NCBI RefSeq assembly: GCF_000717055.1
Contig: NZ_JNXI01000004.1
Location: 248,001-312,000, forward strand
Direction: 5' to 3'
Source: Streptomyces iakyrus
GTDB taxonomy: Bacteria > Actinomycetota > Actinomycetes > Streptomycetales > Streptomycetaceae
DNA: 64,000 bases
In this document: positions 25,082 to 34,716 of the stretch, piece after piece
How the letters are laid out: the number at the start of each line of letters is the position of its first letter
Numbering within the stretch: the first letter of the stretch is position 1
The notes under the pieces: generated by a model
Seen by the model: the letters and a program-made list of their open reading frames with translations, nothing else
Database searches by the model: none
What the model was told of the DNA's origin: nothing
Made by a program: the position numbers and the translations under genes

Positions 25082-26347
25082 GTGGCCGGTTTCCGTACCC
25101 TGAGCTCCGGGCTCCGCGCGCTCCGGCCCGGGGCGTTCGGCGCGGATCCGAGCGGTGAGCGCATGGCGCGCATCCGCAGATCGCCCCATTTCAAGGACGG
25201 GGTCTTCCAGAACCCCGGCGGCCCCGCGCGGACCCGGCCCTCGGGCTCGACCCTGGACTTCGCGAAGGTCTTCTTCGACAAGGACACCCGGCCCCACCGC
25301 ACCCCGAAGGGCACCGTCCCGGTGCACTCCACCACCCTCGCCGACATCGCCCGGCCCCCGGCCACCGGCCTGCGGCTGACCTGGATGGGGCACTCCAGCG
25401 TCCTCGCGGAGATCGACGGCCGGCGCGTCCTGTTCGACCCGGTGTGGGGGGAGCGCTGCTCCCCCTTCTCCTTCGCCGGGCCCAAGCGGCTGCATCCCGT
25501 GCCCCTGCCGCTGGCCGCGCTCGGCCCGGTCGACGTCGTGGTCATCTCGCACGACCACTACGACCATCTGGACATGCCCACCATCAAGGCGCTCGCGGGC
25601 ACCGACACCCTGTTCGCCGTGCCCTTGGGCGTCGGCGCGCACCTGGAGCGCTGGGGCGTCTCCGCCGGCCGGCTGCGGGAGCTGGACTGGCACGAGACCA
25701 CCAAGGTCGACGGGATCGGCCTCACTGCCACCCCGGCCCGGCACTTCTGCGGCCGCGGGCTGCGCAACACCCAGCACACCCTGTGGGCCTCCTGGGTCGT
25801 CGCCGGGGACGAGCACCGGATCTACCACAGCGGCGACACCGGCTACTTCGACGGCTTCAAGAAAATCGGCGCCGAGCACGGGCCGTTCGACGCGACGATG
25901 ATCCAGATCGGCGCGTACTCCGATTTCTGGCCCGACATCCATATGACCCCCGAGCAGGGTATGCGGGCCCATCTCGACCTCCAGGGCGGCCCGGAGCACG
26001 GCCCGATGCTCCCGATCCACTGGGCCACCTTCAATCTGGCGACGCATCCGTGGGCGGACCCCGGCGAGGGGACGCTGGAGGCGGCCCGCGCGGTGGGCGC
26101 CGCCGTCGCCCTGCCCCGCCCCGGCGAGCCCTTCGAGCCCACGGCGGAGAACGTCCCGTCCGAGCCGTGGTGGCGTGGGGTGGCGCTCGCCCCGGCAGGC
26201 GGCGGCGCGGCCTCGCAGGCCCTCACCGGCGCCGGCATCAAGACCGCGTCGGACGCGGCAGCCATGGCCCAGGCCGACACGGTGAGTGACGACACCCGTC
26301 GGGCCGGCAAGGGCACCGAGGACCCCGAGACGCTCCCGGCGGGCTGA
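25082..26347 (+). CDS. MBL-fold metal-dependent hydrolase (NAPE-PLD/UlaG-like)
   Basis: A 421-residue metallo-beta-lactamase-fold protein. The metal motif is S-H-D-H-Y-D-H-L-D (HxHxDH), with further ligands in A-R-H-F-C-G-R-G, H-S-G-D-T-G-Y and I-H-W. The pattern W-M-G-H-S-S-V-L-A-E-I-D-G with a longer N-terminal extension is that of the N-acyl-phosphatidylethanolamine phospholipase D-like group. The C-terminal 80 residues are low-complexity and probably disordered. GTG 25082 follows GGAGGTACC. A role in phospholipid hydrolysis is possible, but the substrate is unknown. Confidence 0.82.
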   Translation: MAGFRTLSSGLRALRPGAFGADPSGERMARIRRSPHFKDGVFQNPGGPARTRPSGSTLDFAKVFFDKDTRPHRTPKGTVPVHSTTLADIARPPATGLRLTWMGHSSVLAEIDGRRVLFDPVWGERCSPFSFAGPKRLHPVPLPLAALGPVDVVVISHDHYDHLDMPTIKALAGTDTLFAVPLGVGAHLERWGVSAGRLRELDWHETTKVDGIGLTATPARHFCGRGLRNTQHTLWASWVVAGDEHRIYHSGDTGYFDGFKKIGAEHGPFDATMIQIGAYSDFWPDIHMTPEQGMRAHLDLQGGPEHGPMLPIHWATFNLATHPWADPGEGTLEAARAVGAAVALPRPGEPFEPTAENVPSEPWWRGVALAPAGGGAASQALTGAGIKTASDAAAMAQADTVSDDTRRAGKGTEDPETLPAG

Positions 26348-26370
26348 CCCGGGGCGCACGCCAGACCCGC

Positions 26371-26409
26371 GGCGAGGGCCGGGGAGCGAGAGGCTCCCCG
26401 GCCCTCGCC
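26371..26409 (+). terminator. Perfect 17-bp terminator hairpin after the MBL-fold gene
   Basis: GGCGAGGGCCGGGGAGC (26371-26387) pairs completely with GCTCCCCGGCCCTCGCC (26393-26409) around a GAGAG loop, 24 bases after the stop. It should separate the MBL gene from the conservon. Confidence 0.88.
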
Positions 26410-27002
26410 GTCTGTGTGTGACCGCTTCTGACCAGGTCGGATCGAACTTGCTTCGTTCGTCGTCGGATGTACGACTGAGTTATCGGTCTGTCGTACGAGA
26501 CCTCATACCAGAGCGGGACGCTCACCGTATGAGTTTGTCAACTGCCCACCGCACATGATGCGGTGGCGACTACTGTCAGTGGCCGTCGGGAAACAGGACG
26601 GATCAAGGGAGCGGGGGCCGGCACGTGCAGGCGCAGGGCGGACGAGGGAGTCGACGCGACGGGGATCCCCGTTGCCCGCGCGCCACCGACGCCGGCCCGG
26701 GCGCGGCCGGCGATGCGGGTGACAAGGCCACGGACACGGGTGCCAAGGTCACCGACGCGGGATCCCGGGCCGGAGACACCGTCGCCGTCGTGGGTGGCGT
26801 GGGTGTTGCCGGGAGCGGAGCTCGTGGTGCCGGGGTCCATGGCCCGGGCCGGCACGCGGGCCCCGGTGGCGCCGGGGCCGGGCGGAAGCGGGGGGAGTCC
26901 GGGCGCACGGCCCGAGGCGCGCGCAAGCGGCCACGCGAACCCGGACGCACCCCCGCGAGCCCCCCTGGCACCCAGGCCCGACGGACCAGTACGAGGACAC
27001 CG
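26410..27002. promoter_or_regulatory. Conservon leader region with three inverted repeats
   Basis: Nearly 600 bases lie before my chosen cvnA start. Three inverted repeats follow one another: GTACGAC (26469-26475)/GTCGTAC (26490-26496), CTCATAC (26502-26508)/GTATGAG (26527-26533), and CCACCGCA (26546-26553)/TGCGGTGG (26559-26566). The stretch 26430-26580 is less GC-rich and should hold the promoter. From 26625 the cvnA frame is open, so part of this could be a Gly/Ala/Pro-rich N-terminal extension. Confidence 0.55.
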
Positions 27003-29213
27003 ATGTCTCACCTCCGCGCCCCGGCCGCACGCGCAGACCGCCGTGAGGGCGGGCGGCACGGACGGCCCGCCGTCCGCACCGCGACCGCGCTGCCCGAGAC
27101 CCACATACGGCCCCAGCTGCTGCGTCTCGCGGTGCTGCCCCCGGTCGCCGTCGCCCTCAGCGGCTGCGCCGCCGTCCTCTTCACCGTCCGGTCCACCGGA
27201 GCGCGGCCGGGCCTCACCCTGTGGGCCGTGCTCGGCGGAGCCGTCTTCGTGACCCTCGTCGGCATCGCCGTCGCCGCGGTCGCCGCCAACCGGGCCGCCC
27301 GGTCCGTCCACGACCGCATCGGGGTGCTGCGCCGCAGCACCGCCCGGCGCGAGGCCGACCTGCGCACCCTCGTCGAGACGCTGCGCCGCGGTGACGGGCC
27401 GCCCCCCCTCGCACCGCAGAGCCGGCCCGGCGGCCCCGCGGAGGACGCCGACGACTTCGACCTCCTCTCCGCCGACCTGTCCCGCGCGCACGACGGCGCC
27501 GTCACCGCCGTGGTGCAGGCCTCCCAGCTCTCCAGCCAGGCCGGCAGCGAACAGAAGCTGGAGGTGTTCGTCAACCTCGCCCGGCGCCTGCAGTCGCTGG
27601 TGCACCGCGAGATCTCCATCCTCGACGAGCTGGAGAACGAGATGGAGGACCCCGACCTGCTCAAGGGGCTCTTCCACGTCGACCACCTCGCCACCCGCAT
27701 CCGCCGCCACGCCGAGAACCTCGCCGTGCTCGGCGGTGCCGTCTCCCGCCGCCAGTGGAGCAACCCGGTCTCCATGACCGAGGTGCTGCGCTCGGCCATC
27801 GCCGAGGTCGAGCAGTATTCGCGGGTCAAACTCGTGCCGCCCATCGACGGGCAGCTGCGCGGCCACGCCGTCGCCGACGTCATCCACCTCCTGGCCGAAC
27901 TCGTCGAGAACGCCACGGTGTTCTCCGCCCCGCACACCCAGGTCCTGCTGCGCGCCAACCTCGTCACCTCCGGGCTGGCCGTCGAGGTCGAGGACCGCGG
28001 ACTGGGCATGCCGCTGGAGGAGCAGACGCGAATGAACGCGCTGCTCGCCGACCCCGACCAGGTGAACGTCGCCCGGCTCCTCGCGGACGGCCGCATCGGC
28101 CTGTTCGTCGTCTCCCAGCTCGCCCGGCGGCACGGCATCACCGTCCGCCTCCAGACCAACATCTACGGCGGAGTGCAGGCGGTGCTCGTCGTGCCGCAGG
28201 CGCTGCTGGGAGCGGAGCCGGGGGCGGGGACGCCCGGGGGAGCGGGGCAGCCGGCGGCCGGAGCGACCGGGACGGCCGGTGCGGATCATCCAGCCGCGCC
28301 GCGTCGGCCGGACGGGCAGGCCGGGCTGCCCGGGCCGAACGGGACCGGGAGCGGCACCGGCAGCAACACCGGTCCGGGCCCGTCCGGAGGGCAATCCCCG
28401 GTGGGGGGCGCGGACTTCGGGGTCTCGTCCGTGTCGCTGCCCGCGTCCGGAGCTCGGTCCTCGGCCCCGCTCTCCGCTCCCGCGGCCTCCCGAGGGCACG
28501 AGCAGGAATCCGAAGCAGGCCCGGCCGGGAACGCGCAGGGCGGCCGGCCCGCGCCCCTGCCCGTGCGCGGGGCCCGTCGGGAGCGCCCCACCCCGGCCGA
28601 GGCACGGCCCGGTATCGGTCCCGACGGCCGGCGGATCCTCGCCGAGAACGTGACCGAGCCGCCGACCCCGCGCAACGGCACCGTGCGCGGCACCATGGGC
28701 AAGCCCCAACTGCCCCGCCGTCGCGCCCAGGAGCACATCGTGCCCCAGCTGCGTGACGGCCCGACGCCACGCCAGGACCCCGAGCACCTCGTGGGACACG
28801 ACCCCGGTCTGATGGCGGCCTTCCAACGCGGCATCAGCCTCGCGGAGGCCCAGCAGAACATGGAGGCAGGGAACACGGAGTGGGGCGACACGGCGGCGGC
28901 ACCCATGGAGCCCGCCGCCCCTCTGGGCTCCGCCTGCACGGACTCCGCCGACACGGACGCCGCACCCATGGACCCCGTCCACATGGACCCCGTCCACATG
29001 GATTCCGCCCACTTGGGCCCCGCACACATGGACTCCGCCCCCGCGGACCCGGCCTCCTCCGGCTCCGCACACCGGGATCCGATGCCCGTCCGGCCGGTCC
29101 ACCGGCAGGGGCTCCCCTCGGAGCTGTCCCCCTCGACCAGGCCGTCCTCCGGGTCCCGTTCCGACCACCGCACGACCACCACCCGGCAGGACGGGAGCGC
29201 ACCCGCCGGATGA
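27003..29213 (+). CDS. cvnA: Conservon sensor kinase-like ATPase CvnA
   Basis: A 736-residue membrane histidine-kinase-like protein, first gene of a conservon. Two hydrophobic segments (about 45-65 and 75-95) flank a short loop; a helical linker follows, then a HATPase_c domain (about 275-395: E-L-V-E-N-A-T-V-F-S, E-D-R-G-L-G-M, G-L-F-V-V-S-Q-L-A). There is no clear phospho-acceptor His box. The C-terminal 330 residues are Pro/Gly/Ala-rich and include M-D-P-V-H-type pentapeptide repeats. ATG 27003 has a GAGGA site; an in-frame GTG at 26625 would add 126 low-complexity residues. It is thought to act with CvnB-D in a membrane G-protein-like complex. Confidence 0.85.
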   Translation: MSHLRAPAARADRREGGRHGRPAVRTATALPETHIRPQLLRLAVLPPVAVALSGCAAVLFTVRSTGARPGLTLWAVLGGAVFVTLVGIAVAAVAANRAARSVHDRIGVLRRSTARREADLRTLVETLRRGDGPPPLAPQSRPGGPAEDADDFDLLSADLSRAHDGAVTAVVQASQLSSQAGSEQKLEVFVNLARRLQSLVHREISILDELENEMEDPDLLKGLFHVDHLATRIRRHAENLAVLGGAVSRRQWSNPVSMTEVLRSAIAEVEQYSRVKLVPPIDGQLRGHAVADVIHLLAELVENATVFSAPHTQVLLRANLVTSGLAVEVEDRGLGMPLEEQTRMNALLADPDQVNVARLLADGRIGLFVVSQLARRHGITVRLQTNIYGGVQAVLVVPQALLGAEPGAGTPGGAGQPAAGATGTAGADHPAAPRRPDGQAGLPGPNGTGSGTGSNTGPGPSGGQSPVGGADFGVSSVSLPASGARSSAPLSAPAASRGHEQESEAGPAGNAQGGRPAPLPVRGARRERPTPAEARPGIGPDGRRILAENVTEPPTPRNGTVRGTMGKPQLPRRRAQEHIVPQLRDGPTPRQDPEHLVGHDPGLMAAFQRGISLAEAQQNMEAGNTEWGDTAAAPMEPAAPLGSACTDSADTDAAPMDPVHMDPVHMDSAHLGPAHMDSAPADPASSGSAHRDPMPVRPVHRQGLPSELSPSTRPSSGSRSDHRTTTTRQDGSAPAG

Positions 29214-29281
29214 CCACCCCCCTTCCCACCCCCACCCCCAGCGCTCCCGCAGACCTTCGTACCCCAAGGAGTCGATCCACC

Positions 29282-29713
29282 ATGGCGAGCGATGCGCCGA
29301 CCGCCCATGTTTCCGATCTCGACTGGCTGATGAGCGGTCTCGTACAGCGCGTACCGCACACGAGCGCCGCCGTGCTGCTGTCCTGCGACGGCCTCGTGAA
29401 ATCCGTGCACGGCCTCGACCCGGACAGCGCCGACCACATGGCCGCCCTGGCCTCTGGTCTGTACTCCCTCGGCCGCAGCGCCGGGGTCCGGTTCGGCGAC
29501 GGCGGCGACGTGCGGCAGGTCGTCGTAGAGCTCGCCTCGACCCTGCTGTTCGTCACCACCGCCGGCTCCGGCACCTGCCTGGCCGTGCTCGCCGGCCGCG
29601 AGGCCGACGCGGCCGTGCTGGGCTACGAGATGGCCATGCTGGTCAAGAGCGTCCGCCCCTACCTGGTGACCGCACCCCGGCAGTCCGTCGAATCCCCGGC
29701 GATGAGGCCTTGA
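29282..29713 (+). CDS. cvnB: Conservon Roadblock/LC7 protein CvnB
   Basis: A 143-residue Roadblock/LC7-domain protein: D-L-D-W-L-M-S-G-L-V-Q-R-V at the start, S-C-D-G-L-V-K-S in the second strand and a hydrophobic C-terminal half. Such proteins act as regulators or GTPase-activating scaffolds for the CvnD GTPase. ATG 29282 follows AAGGAG; an earlier ATG at 29210 overlaps the cvnA stop (ATGA) and is in frame, adding 24 Pro-rich residues, so coupling from cvnA is possible. Confidence 0.87.
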   Translation: MASDAPTAHVSDLDWLMSGLVQRVPHTSAAVLLSCDGLVKSVHGLDPDSADHMAALASGLYSLGRSAGVRFGDGGDVRQVVVELASTLLFVTTAGSGTCLAVLAGREADAAVLGYEMAMLVKSVRPYLVTAPRQSVESPAMRP

Positions 29714-29715
29714 GC

Positions 29716-30087
29716 GTGACGGCGGCCGGTGACGGGCCCTGGCTCGACGACGCGGCCGGGCGGCTGGTGCGGCCGTTCACGGTCAGCAACGGCCGCACCC
29801 GTCCGACCGTCGCGCTCGACCTCGTGTCGCAGGTGATGGCCACCGGGGCGACCCCCCTCGGCTATCTCGGCCCCGAACACGTGCAGGCGCTCGAACGGTG
29901 CCGGGTGCCCGTCGCCGTCGCGGAGGTCGCCGCCCATCTCAAACTGCCGGTGGCCGTCACCAAGGTGCTGCTGGCGGACCTCGTCGACTGCGGGGCGCTG
30001 ACCACCAAGCCCCCCGCGTTCCACCACAACCCGACGGACCGGGCCCTTCTGGAGGCAGTGCTCGATGGACTACGACGACAGCTCTGA
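29716..30087 (+). CDS. cvnC: Conservon DUF742 protein CvnC
   Basis: A 123-residue DUF742 protein, predicted to have a winged-helix fold. R-L-V-R-P-F-T-V-S-N-G-R-T near the N-terminus and the L-P-V-A-V-T-K-V-L-L-A-D-L-V helix pair are typical. GTG 29716 lies 8 bases from GATGAGG; a TTG at 29710 overlapping the cvnB stop is an alternative. Its end overlaps cvnD by 23 bases. In conservons it interacts with the GTPase; its biochemical role is not settled. Confidence 0.83.
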   Translation: MTAAGDGPWLDDAAGRLVRPFTVSNGRTRPTVALDLVSQVMATGATPLGYLGPEHVQALERCRVPVAVAEVAAHLKLPVAVTKVLLADLVDCGALTTKPPAFHHNPTDRALLEAVLDGLRRQL

Positions 30088-30694
30088 CTACACCGACGGA
30101 CCGGGCCACGGCGCCGACCCGTTCCCCACCGCGCTGAAGATCCTGGTGGCGGGCGGGTTCGGCGTGGGCAAGACGACCTTCGTCGGCGCGGTCAGCGAGA
30201 TCGCGCCGCTCAGCACGGAGGAGCTGCTCACCACCGTCAGCGCCGCGACCGACAACCTCGACGGCATCGAGAACAAGGTCGAGACGACCGTGGCCATGGA
30301 CTTCGGCCGTATCACCCTCGACCCGGAGCACGTGCTGTACCTGTTCGGCACGCCCGGGCAGGAGCGCTTCTGGTTCATGTGGGACGAGTTGTGCGAGGGC
30401 GCGCTCGGCGCGGTCATCCTCGCCGACACCCGCCGGCTTCAGGAGTGTTTCGCCGCCGTCGACTTCTTCGAACAGCGCGGCCTCGGCTTCATCGTCGCCG
30501 TCAACGAGTTCGACGGTGCCTACCGCTACGACCCCGAGGAGGTGCGCGGCGCGCTGGATCTGTCCGCGGACGTCCCCGTCGTGTGCTGCGACGCGCGGAT
30601 CTCCAGCTCCGGGGTCCAGACCCTGCTGACCCTGGTACGTCATCTCATCGCCCATACCCCGGCCCCCGCGACGGAGTACGGCGCCCACATGTGA
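30065..30694 (+). CDS. cvnD: Conservon Ras-like GTPase CvnD
   Basis: A 209-residue small GTPase of the MglA-like bacterial group. The P-loop is G-G-F-G-V-G-K-T-T (G1), the G3 motif F-G-T-P-G-Q-E-R-F-W-F, and the G4 region V-N-E-F-D substitutes for N-K-x-D. It should switch with the CvnB/CvnC partners under CvnA. ATG 30065 lies within the end of cvnC, so the two are translated together. Conservons control development and antibiotic production in Streptomyces; which conservon number this is cannot be decided here. Confidence 0.9.
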   Translation: MDYDDSSDYTDGPGHGADPFPTALKILVAGGFGVGKTTFVGAVSEIAPLSTEELLTTVSAATDNLDGIENKVETTVAMDFGRITLDPEHVLYLFGTPGQERFWFMWDELCEGALGAVILADTRRLQECFAAVDFFEQRGLGFIVAVNEFDGAYRYDPEEVRGALDLSADVPVVCCDARISSSGVQTLLTLVRHLIAHTPAPATEYGAHM

Positions 30695-30755
30695 TCCCCT
30701 TACACCCGCCACGGAGTTCATATATGACGCAAGCCCACGGCCCAGGAGCTCGCCC

Positions 30756-31328
30756 ATGACCTACGACCCGCCGCGCCCGGCCGGTCGTCTGCTGCTCACA
30801 CCCGAGGACACGGAGGCTCCCGCCCGCACCCGCCGTCTGCGCCGACTGGGCCTGGGGGAGCGCCCCGAACCCGCACTCGACGCCTTCGCGCACCGCCTCG
30901 CCGAGCTCACCGGGGCGCCGTACGCCATGGTCAACCTCCCCGACGAGCACGGGCAGTTCTACGCGGGCCTGTTCGTGCCGGCCGTCGCGCCGGTGGTGCG
31001 CAGCGACGGCGCCAGCCCGCGCCTCGGCCGTGCCCTGCCCCGCGACCACGGCTTCTGCCCCCATGTGGTGGCCCGCCGCAAGGCCCTCGTCCTGGAGGAC
31101 GTCGGCGACTATCCGCGGTTCGCGGGCAACCCGGTGGTCGACGAGTTCGGCATCCGCTCCTATCTGGGGGCGCCGCTCATCGACGGCACCGGCCTGGTGC
31201 TGGGCACGGTCAGCGTCGCGGACGTCGAGCCGCGCCCGTGGGGGAAGCCCGGCCTGACGGCGATCAAGGAGCACGCCGCGCTGCTCGTCGTGGAACTGGA
31301 GAGCCGGGACGGCCTGCCGCCCTACTGA
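30756..31328 (+). CDS. GAF-domain protein at the end of the conservon
   Basis: A 190-residue protein that is essentially one GAF domain (about 45-185): [21 protein letters not shown] and [19 protein letters not shown]. It starts 61 bases after cvnD with AGGAG upstream and in the same direction. Other conservons end with a cytochrome P450; here a small-molecule-sensing GAF takes that place. The Cys in G-F-C-P could contribute to ligand or metal binding. Ligand unknown. Confidence 0.82.
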   Translation: MTYDPPRPAGRLLLTPEDTEAPARTRRLRRLGLGERPEPALDAFAHRLAELTGAPYAMVNLPDEHGQFYAGLFVPAVAPVVRSDGASPRLGRALPRDHGFCPHVVARRKALVLEDVGDYPRFAGNPVVDEFGIRSYLGAPLIDGTGLVLGTVSVADVEPRPWGKPGLTAIKEHAALLVVELESRDGLPPY

Positions 31329-31500
31329 AGCCCGGCCGGGACCCCGAGGGCGTGAAGGAAAGCTGAGGCGGCGCTTAAGAAATCCTCGATGGACCGGTCG
31401 GCCGCCGTACGGCAGATTGCAGTGCGATCCCACTCCTCTCCCGGCCCAGGGGCTGTTACGGCATGCCCGGAGCCGGGACCCACCCCCAGGAGCCGTAGCG

Positions 31501-32529
31501 GTGAAGGCGCTGGTCAAGCAGAAGGCGGAACCCGGGCTGTGGCTCGCTGACGTCCCCGAGCCCACCGTCGGGCCCGGCGACGTCCTCATCAAGGTGCTGC
31601 GCACCGGAATCTGCGGCACGGACCTGCACATCCGCGCCTGGGACGGCTGGGCCCAGCAGGCGATCAGCACCCCGCTCGTGCTCGGGCACGAGTTCGTCGG
31701 GGAGGTCGTCGAGACCGGCCGCGACGTCACCGACATCGGCATCGGCGACCGGGTCAGCGGCGAGGGCCATCTGGTGTGCGGCAAGTGCCGCAACTGCCTG
31801 GCCGGGCGCCGGCACCTGTGCCGGGCCACCGTGGGGCTCGGCGTGGGCCGGGACGGGGCGTTCGCCGAGTACGTCGCCCTGCCCGCCGCCAACGTCTGGG
31901 TGCACCGGGTGCCCGTCGACCTCGACGTGGCCGCGATCTTCGACCCGTTCGGCAACGCCGTGCACACCGCGCTGTCCTTCCCGCTCGTCGGCGAGGACGT
32001 CCTGATCACCGGCGCCGGCCCCATCGGCCTGATGGCCGCAGCCGTGGCCAAGCACGCCGGTGCCCGCAACGTCGTGATCACCGACGTCAGCGCGGAGCGG
32101 CTGGAACTGGCCCGCAAGATCGGCGTCAGCCTCGCGCTCGACGTCTCCGGCTCGACCATCGCCGACGGGCAGCGCACCCTCGGACTGCGCGAGGGCTTCG
32201 ACATCGGTCTGGAGATGTCCGGCCGCCCCGAGGCCATGCGCGACATGATCGCCAACATGACCCACGGCGGCCGGATCGCGATGCTCGGTCTGCCCGCCGA
32301 GGAGTTCCCCGTCGACTGGGCCCGCATCGTCACCTCGATGATCACCGTCAAGGGCATCTACGGCCGCGAGATGTTCGAGACCTGGTACGCCATGTCGGTC
32401 CTGCTGGAAGCCGGCCTGGACCTCGCGCCCGTCATCACCGGCCGCTACGGCCACCGCGACTTCGAGGCGGCGTTCGAGGACGCGGCGAGCGGCCGCGGCG
32501 GCAAGGTCATCCTCGACTGGACCGCGTAA
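31501..32529 (+). CDS. tdh: L-threonine 3-dehydrogenase
   Basis: A 342-residue medium-chain zinc dehydrogenase that oxidises threonine to 2-amino-3-ketobutyrate. Catalytic zinc ligands are in G-I-C-G-T-D-L-H and G-H-E-F-V-G; the structural zinc has C-G-K-C-R-N-C and a fourth Cys in R-H-L-C. The NAD motif is G-A-G-P-I-G. GTG 31501 follows CAGGAG; the in-frame start at 31417 lacks support. The next gene, kbl, lies 36 bases downstream and completes the threonine-to-glycine route, which makes the substrate assignment strong. Confidence 0.94.
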   Translation: MKALVKQKAEPGLWLADVPEPTVGPGDVLIKVLRTGICGTDLHIRAWDGWAQQAISTPLVLGHEFVGEVVETGRDVTDIGIGDRVSGEGHLVCGKCRNCLAGRRHLCRATVGLGVGRDGAFAEYVALPAANVWVHRVPVDLDVAAIFDPFGNAVHTALSFPLVGEDVLITGAGPIGLMAAAVAKHAGARNVVITDVSAERLELARKIGVSLALDVSGSTIADGQRTLGLREGFDIGLEMSGRPEAMRDMIANMTHGGRIAMLGLPAEEFPVDWARIVTSMITVKGIYGREMFETWYAMSVLLEAGLDLAPVITGRYGHRDFEAAFEDAASGRGGKVILDWTA

Positions 32530-32565
32530 CTCCCCGTCACCGCGAGCACCTTAGGAGCTTCCCCC

Positions 32566-33759
32566 ATGTTCGACTCCGTGCGCGACGACCTGCGCGCCAC
32601 CCTCGACGAGATCCGTGCCGCCGGCCTGCACAAGCCCGAGCGCGTGATCGGCACCCCGCAGTCCGCCACCGTCAACGTCACCGCGGGCGGCCGCCCCGGC
32701 GAGGTCCTCAACTTCTGTGCCAACAACTACCTCGGTCTCGCCGACCACCCCGAGGTCGTCGCCGCCGCCCACGAGGCCCTGGACCGCTGGGGCTACGGCA
32801 TGGCCTCCGTCCGTTTCATCTGCGGCACGCAGGAGGTGCACAAGGAGCTGGAGGCGCGCCTGTCCGCCTTCCTGGGGCAGGAGGACACGATCCTCTACTC
32901 CTCCTGTTTCGACGCCAACGGCGGCGTGTTCGAGACCCTGCTCGGGCCGGAGGACGCGGTCATCTCCGACGCCCTCAACCACGCCTCCATCATCGACGGC
33001 ATCCGCCTGTCCAAGGCCCGCCGCCTGCGCTACGCCAACCGCGACCTGGCCGAACTGGAGGCCCGGCTCAAGGAGGCCTCCGACGCGCGCCGCCGCCTCA
33101 TCGTCACCGACGGCGTCTTCTCCATGGACGGCTACGTCGCCCCGCTGCGCGAGATCTGTGACCTGGCCGACCGCTACGACGCGATGGTCATGGTCGACGA
33201 CTCCCACGCGGTCGGCTTCGTCGGTCCCGGCGGCCGCGGCACGCCCGAACTGCACGGCGTCATGGACCGCGTCGACATCATCACCGGCACGCTGGGCAAG
33301 GCCCTCGGCGGTGCCTCCGGCGGCTACGTCGCCGCCCGCGCCGAGATCGTCGCCCTGCTGCGCCAGCGCTCCCGGCCGTACCTGTTCTCCAACACCCTCG
33401 CTCCCGTGATCGCGGCGGCCTCCCTGAAGGTCCTCGACCTGCTGGAGGCCGCGGACGACCTGCGCGTCCGGCTCGCCGAGAACACGGCCCTCTTCCGCCG
33501 CCGCATGACCGAGGAGGGCTTCGACGTCCTCCCCGGCGATCACGCCATCGCCCCGGTGATGACCGGTGACGCGGCGGTCGCCGGGCGCATGGCGGAGCTG
33601 CTGCTGGAGCGCGGTGTCTACGTCATCGGCTTCTCCTACCCGGTGGTGCCGCAGGGCCAGGCCCGGATCCGCGTCCAGTTGTCGGCCGCGCACTCCACGG
33701 ACGACGTCAACCGCGCCGTCGACGCCTTCGTGGCGGCACGGGCGGAGCTGGAGGGCTGA
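32566..33759 (+). CDS. kbl: Glycine C-acetyltransferase (2-amino-3-ketobutyrate CoA ligase)
   Basis: A 397-residue PLP enzyme of the alpha-oxoamine synthase family. N-N-Y-L-G-L and [10 protein letters not shown] are family motifs, V-D-D-S-H-A-V-G-F is the PLP pocket and the Schiff-base Lys is in T-L-G-K-A-L-G-G. It splits 2-amino-3-ketobutyrate with CoA into glycine and acetyl-CoA, the second step after Tdh. ATG 32566 follows TTAGGAG. The Tdh/Kbl order is that found widely in bacteria. Confidence 0.95.
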   Translation: MFDSVRDDLRATLDEIRAAGLHKPERVIGTPQSATVNVTAGGRPGEVLNFCANNYLGLADHPEVVAAAHEALDRWGYGMASVRFICGTQEVHKELEARLSAFLGQEDTILYSSCFDANGGVFETLLGPEDAVISDALNHASIIDGIRLSKARRLRYANRDLAELEARLKEASDARRRLIVTDGVFSMDGYVAPLREICDLADRYDAMVMVDDSHAVGFVGPGGRGTPELHGVMDRVDIITGTLGKALGGASGGYVAARAEIVALLRQRSRPYLFSNTLAPVIAAASLKVLDLLEAADDLRVRLAENTALFRRRMTEEGFDVLPGDHAIAPVMTGDAAVAGRMAELLLERGVYVIGFSYPVVPQGQARIRVQLSAAHSTDDVNRAVDAFVAARAELEG

Positions 33760-33795
33760 CCGGCAGCACCCGGTGCATTTGAGACAATCGATCGC

Positions 33796-34698
33796 ATGAT
33801 CGAAGCGCGGCGGCTCCACATCCTCCGGGCGGTGGCCGACCACCGTACGGTGACGGCGGCTGCCGCCGCGCTGTACCTCACCCCGTCGGCCGTCTCCCAG
33901 CAGCTCGCCGCCCTGGAGCAGGAGACCGGCCACCGGCTCGTCGAGCGCGGCGCCAAGGGCGTACGGCTCACCCCCGCCGGCGAGATCCTGCTCAACCACA
34001 CCAACGCCGTCCTCGCCCAGCTGGAGCGGGCCGAGGCCGAGCTCGCCGCGTACAGCTCGGGAGCGGCCGGCACCGTCACGGTGGCTTCCTTCGCCACCGG
34101 CATCGCCCTGGTCGTCGCGCCCGCCGTGGCCGGTCTCGCCCGCTCGGCGCCCGGGATCCGCATCCGCGTCCAGGACGCCGAGGGCGACGCCAGCCTGCCC
34201 ATGGTGCTGGACCGGCAGGTCGACGTCGCCGTCGCCGTCGAGTACCGCGGGGCCCCGCCCGCGGACGACCCGCGCCTGACCCACGTCCCGCTGTACGCCG
34301 AGCCCTTCGACGCGGTCGTCCCGGTCACCCACCGCCTGGCCGACGCGCCTGAGGTGCCGCTCGCCGACCTGGCCAAGGACCCGTGGATCGGCCAGTACCC
34401 CGGCAACCCCTGCCACGACGTGGTGATCCTGGCCTGCGAGAACGCCGGTTTCCAGCCCCGCATGGAGCACTGCTCGGACGACTTCCGCGCGGTCGTCGCC
34501 CTTGCCTCGGCCGACGCGGGCGTCGCCCTGGTGCCGCGCTCGGCGCTGCGCGGCATGGACCTCACCGGGGTGGTCGTACGCCCCGTCGACGGAACGGCCC
34601 CGACGCGACGGGTCTTCGCCGCCGTCCGCAGGGGCGCCGAGGAGCACCCCCTCATCCGGCCGGTGCTGGAAGCGCTCGGCGCGGCCGCCCGGGTGTGA
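33796..34698 (+). CDS. LysR-family transcriptional regulator
   Basis: A 300-residue LysR protein with the N-terminal HTH (L-H-I-L-R-A-V-A, A-A-A-L-Y-L-T-P-S-A-V-S-Q-Q-L-A-A-L-E) and a periplasmic-binding-like effector domain from about residue 90. It follows kbl by 36 bases in the same direction, and may be read through from tdh-kbl and control threonine or glycine use, but LysR genes usually diverge from their targets, so the target is uncertain. Confidence 0.9.
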   Translation: MIEARRLHILRAVADHRTVTAAAAALYLTPSAVSQQLAALEQETGHRLVERGAKGVRLTPAGEILLNHTNAVLAQLERAEAELAAYSSGAAGTVTVASFATGIALVVAPAVAGLARSAPGIRIRVQDAEGDASLPMVLDRQVDVAVAVEYRGAPPADDPRLTHVPLYAEPFDAVVPVTHRLADAPEVPLADLAKDPWIGQYPGNPCHDVVILACENAGFQPRMEHCSDDFRAVVALASADAGVALVPRSALRGMDLTGVVVRPVDGTAPTRRVFAAVRRGAEEHPLIRPVLEALGAAARV

Positions 34699-34716
34699 GC
34701 GGCCCGTAACACGACC

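Noticed and set aside
26625..27002. N-terminal extension of CvnA from GTG 26625
   Set aside because: In frame, but the added 126 residues are low-complexity Gly/Ala/Arg/Pro with no domain; ATG 27003 is a better start. I keep it as an alternative only.
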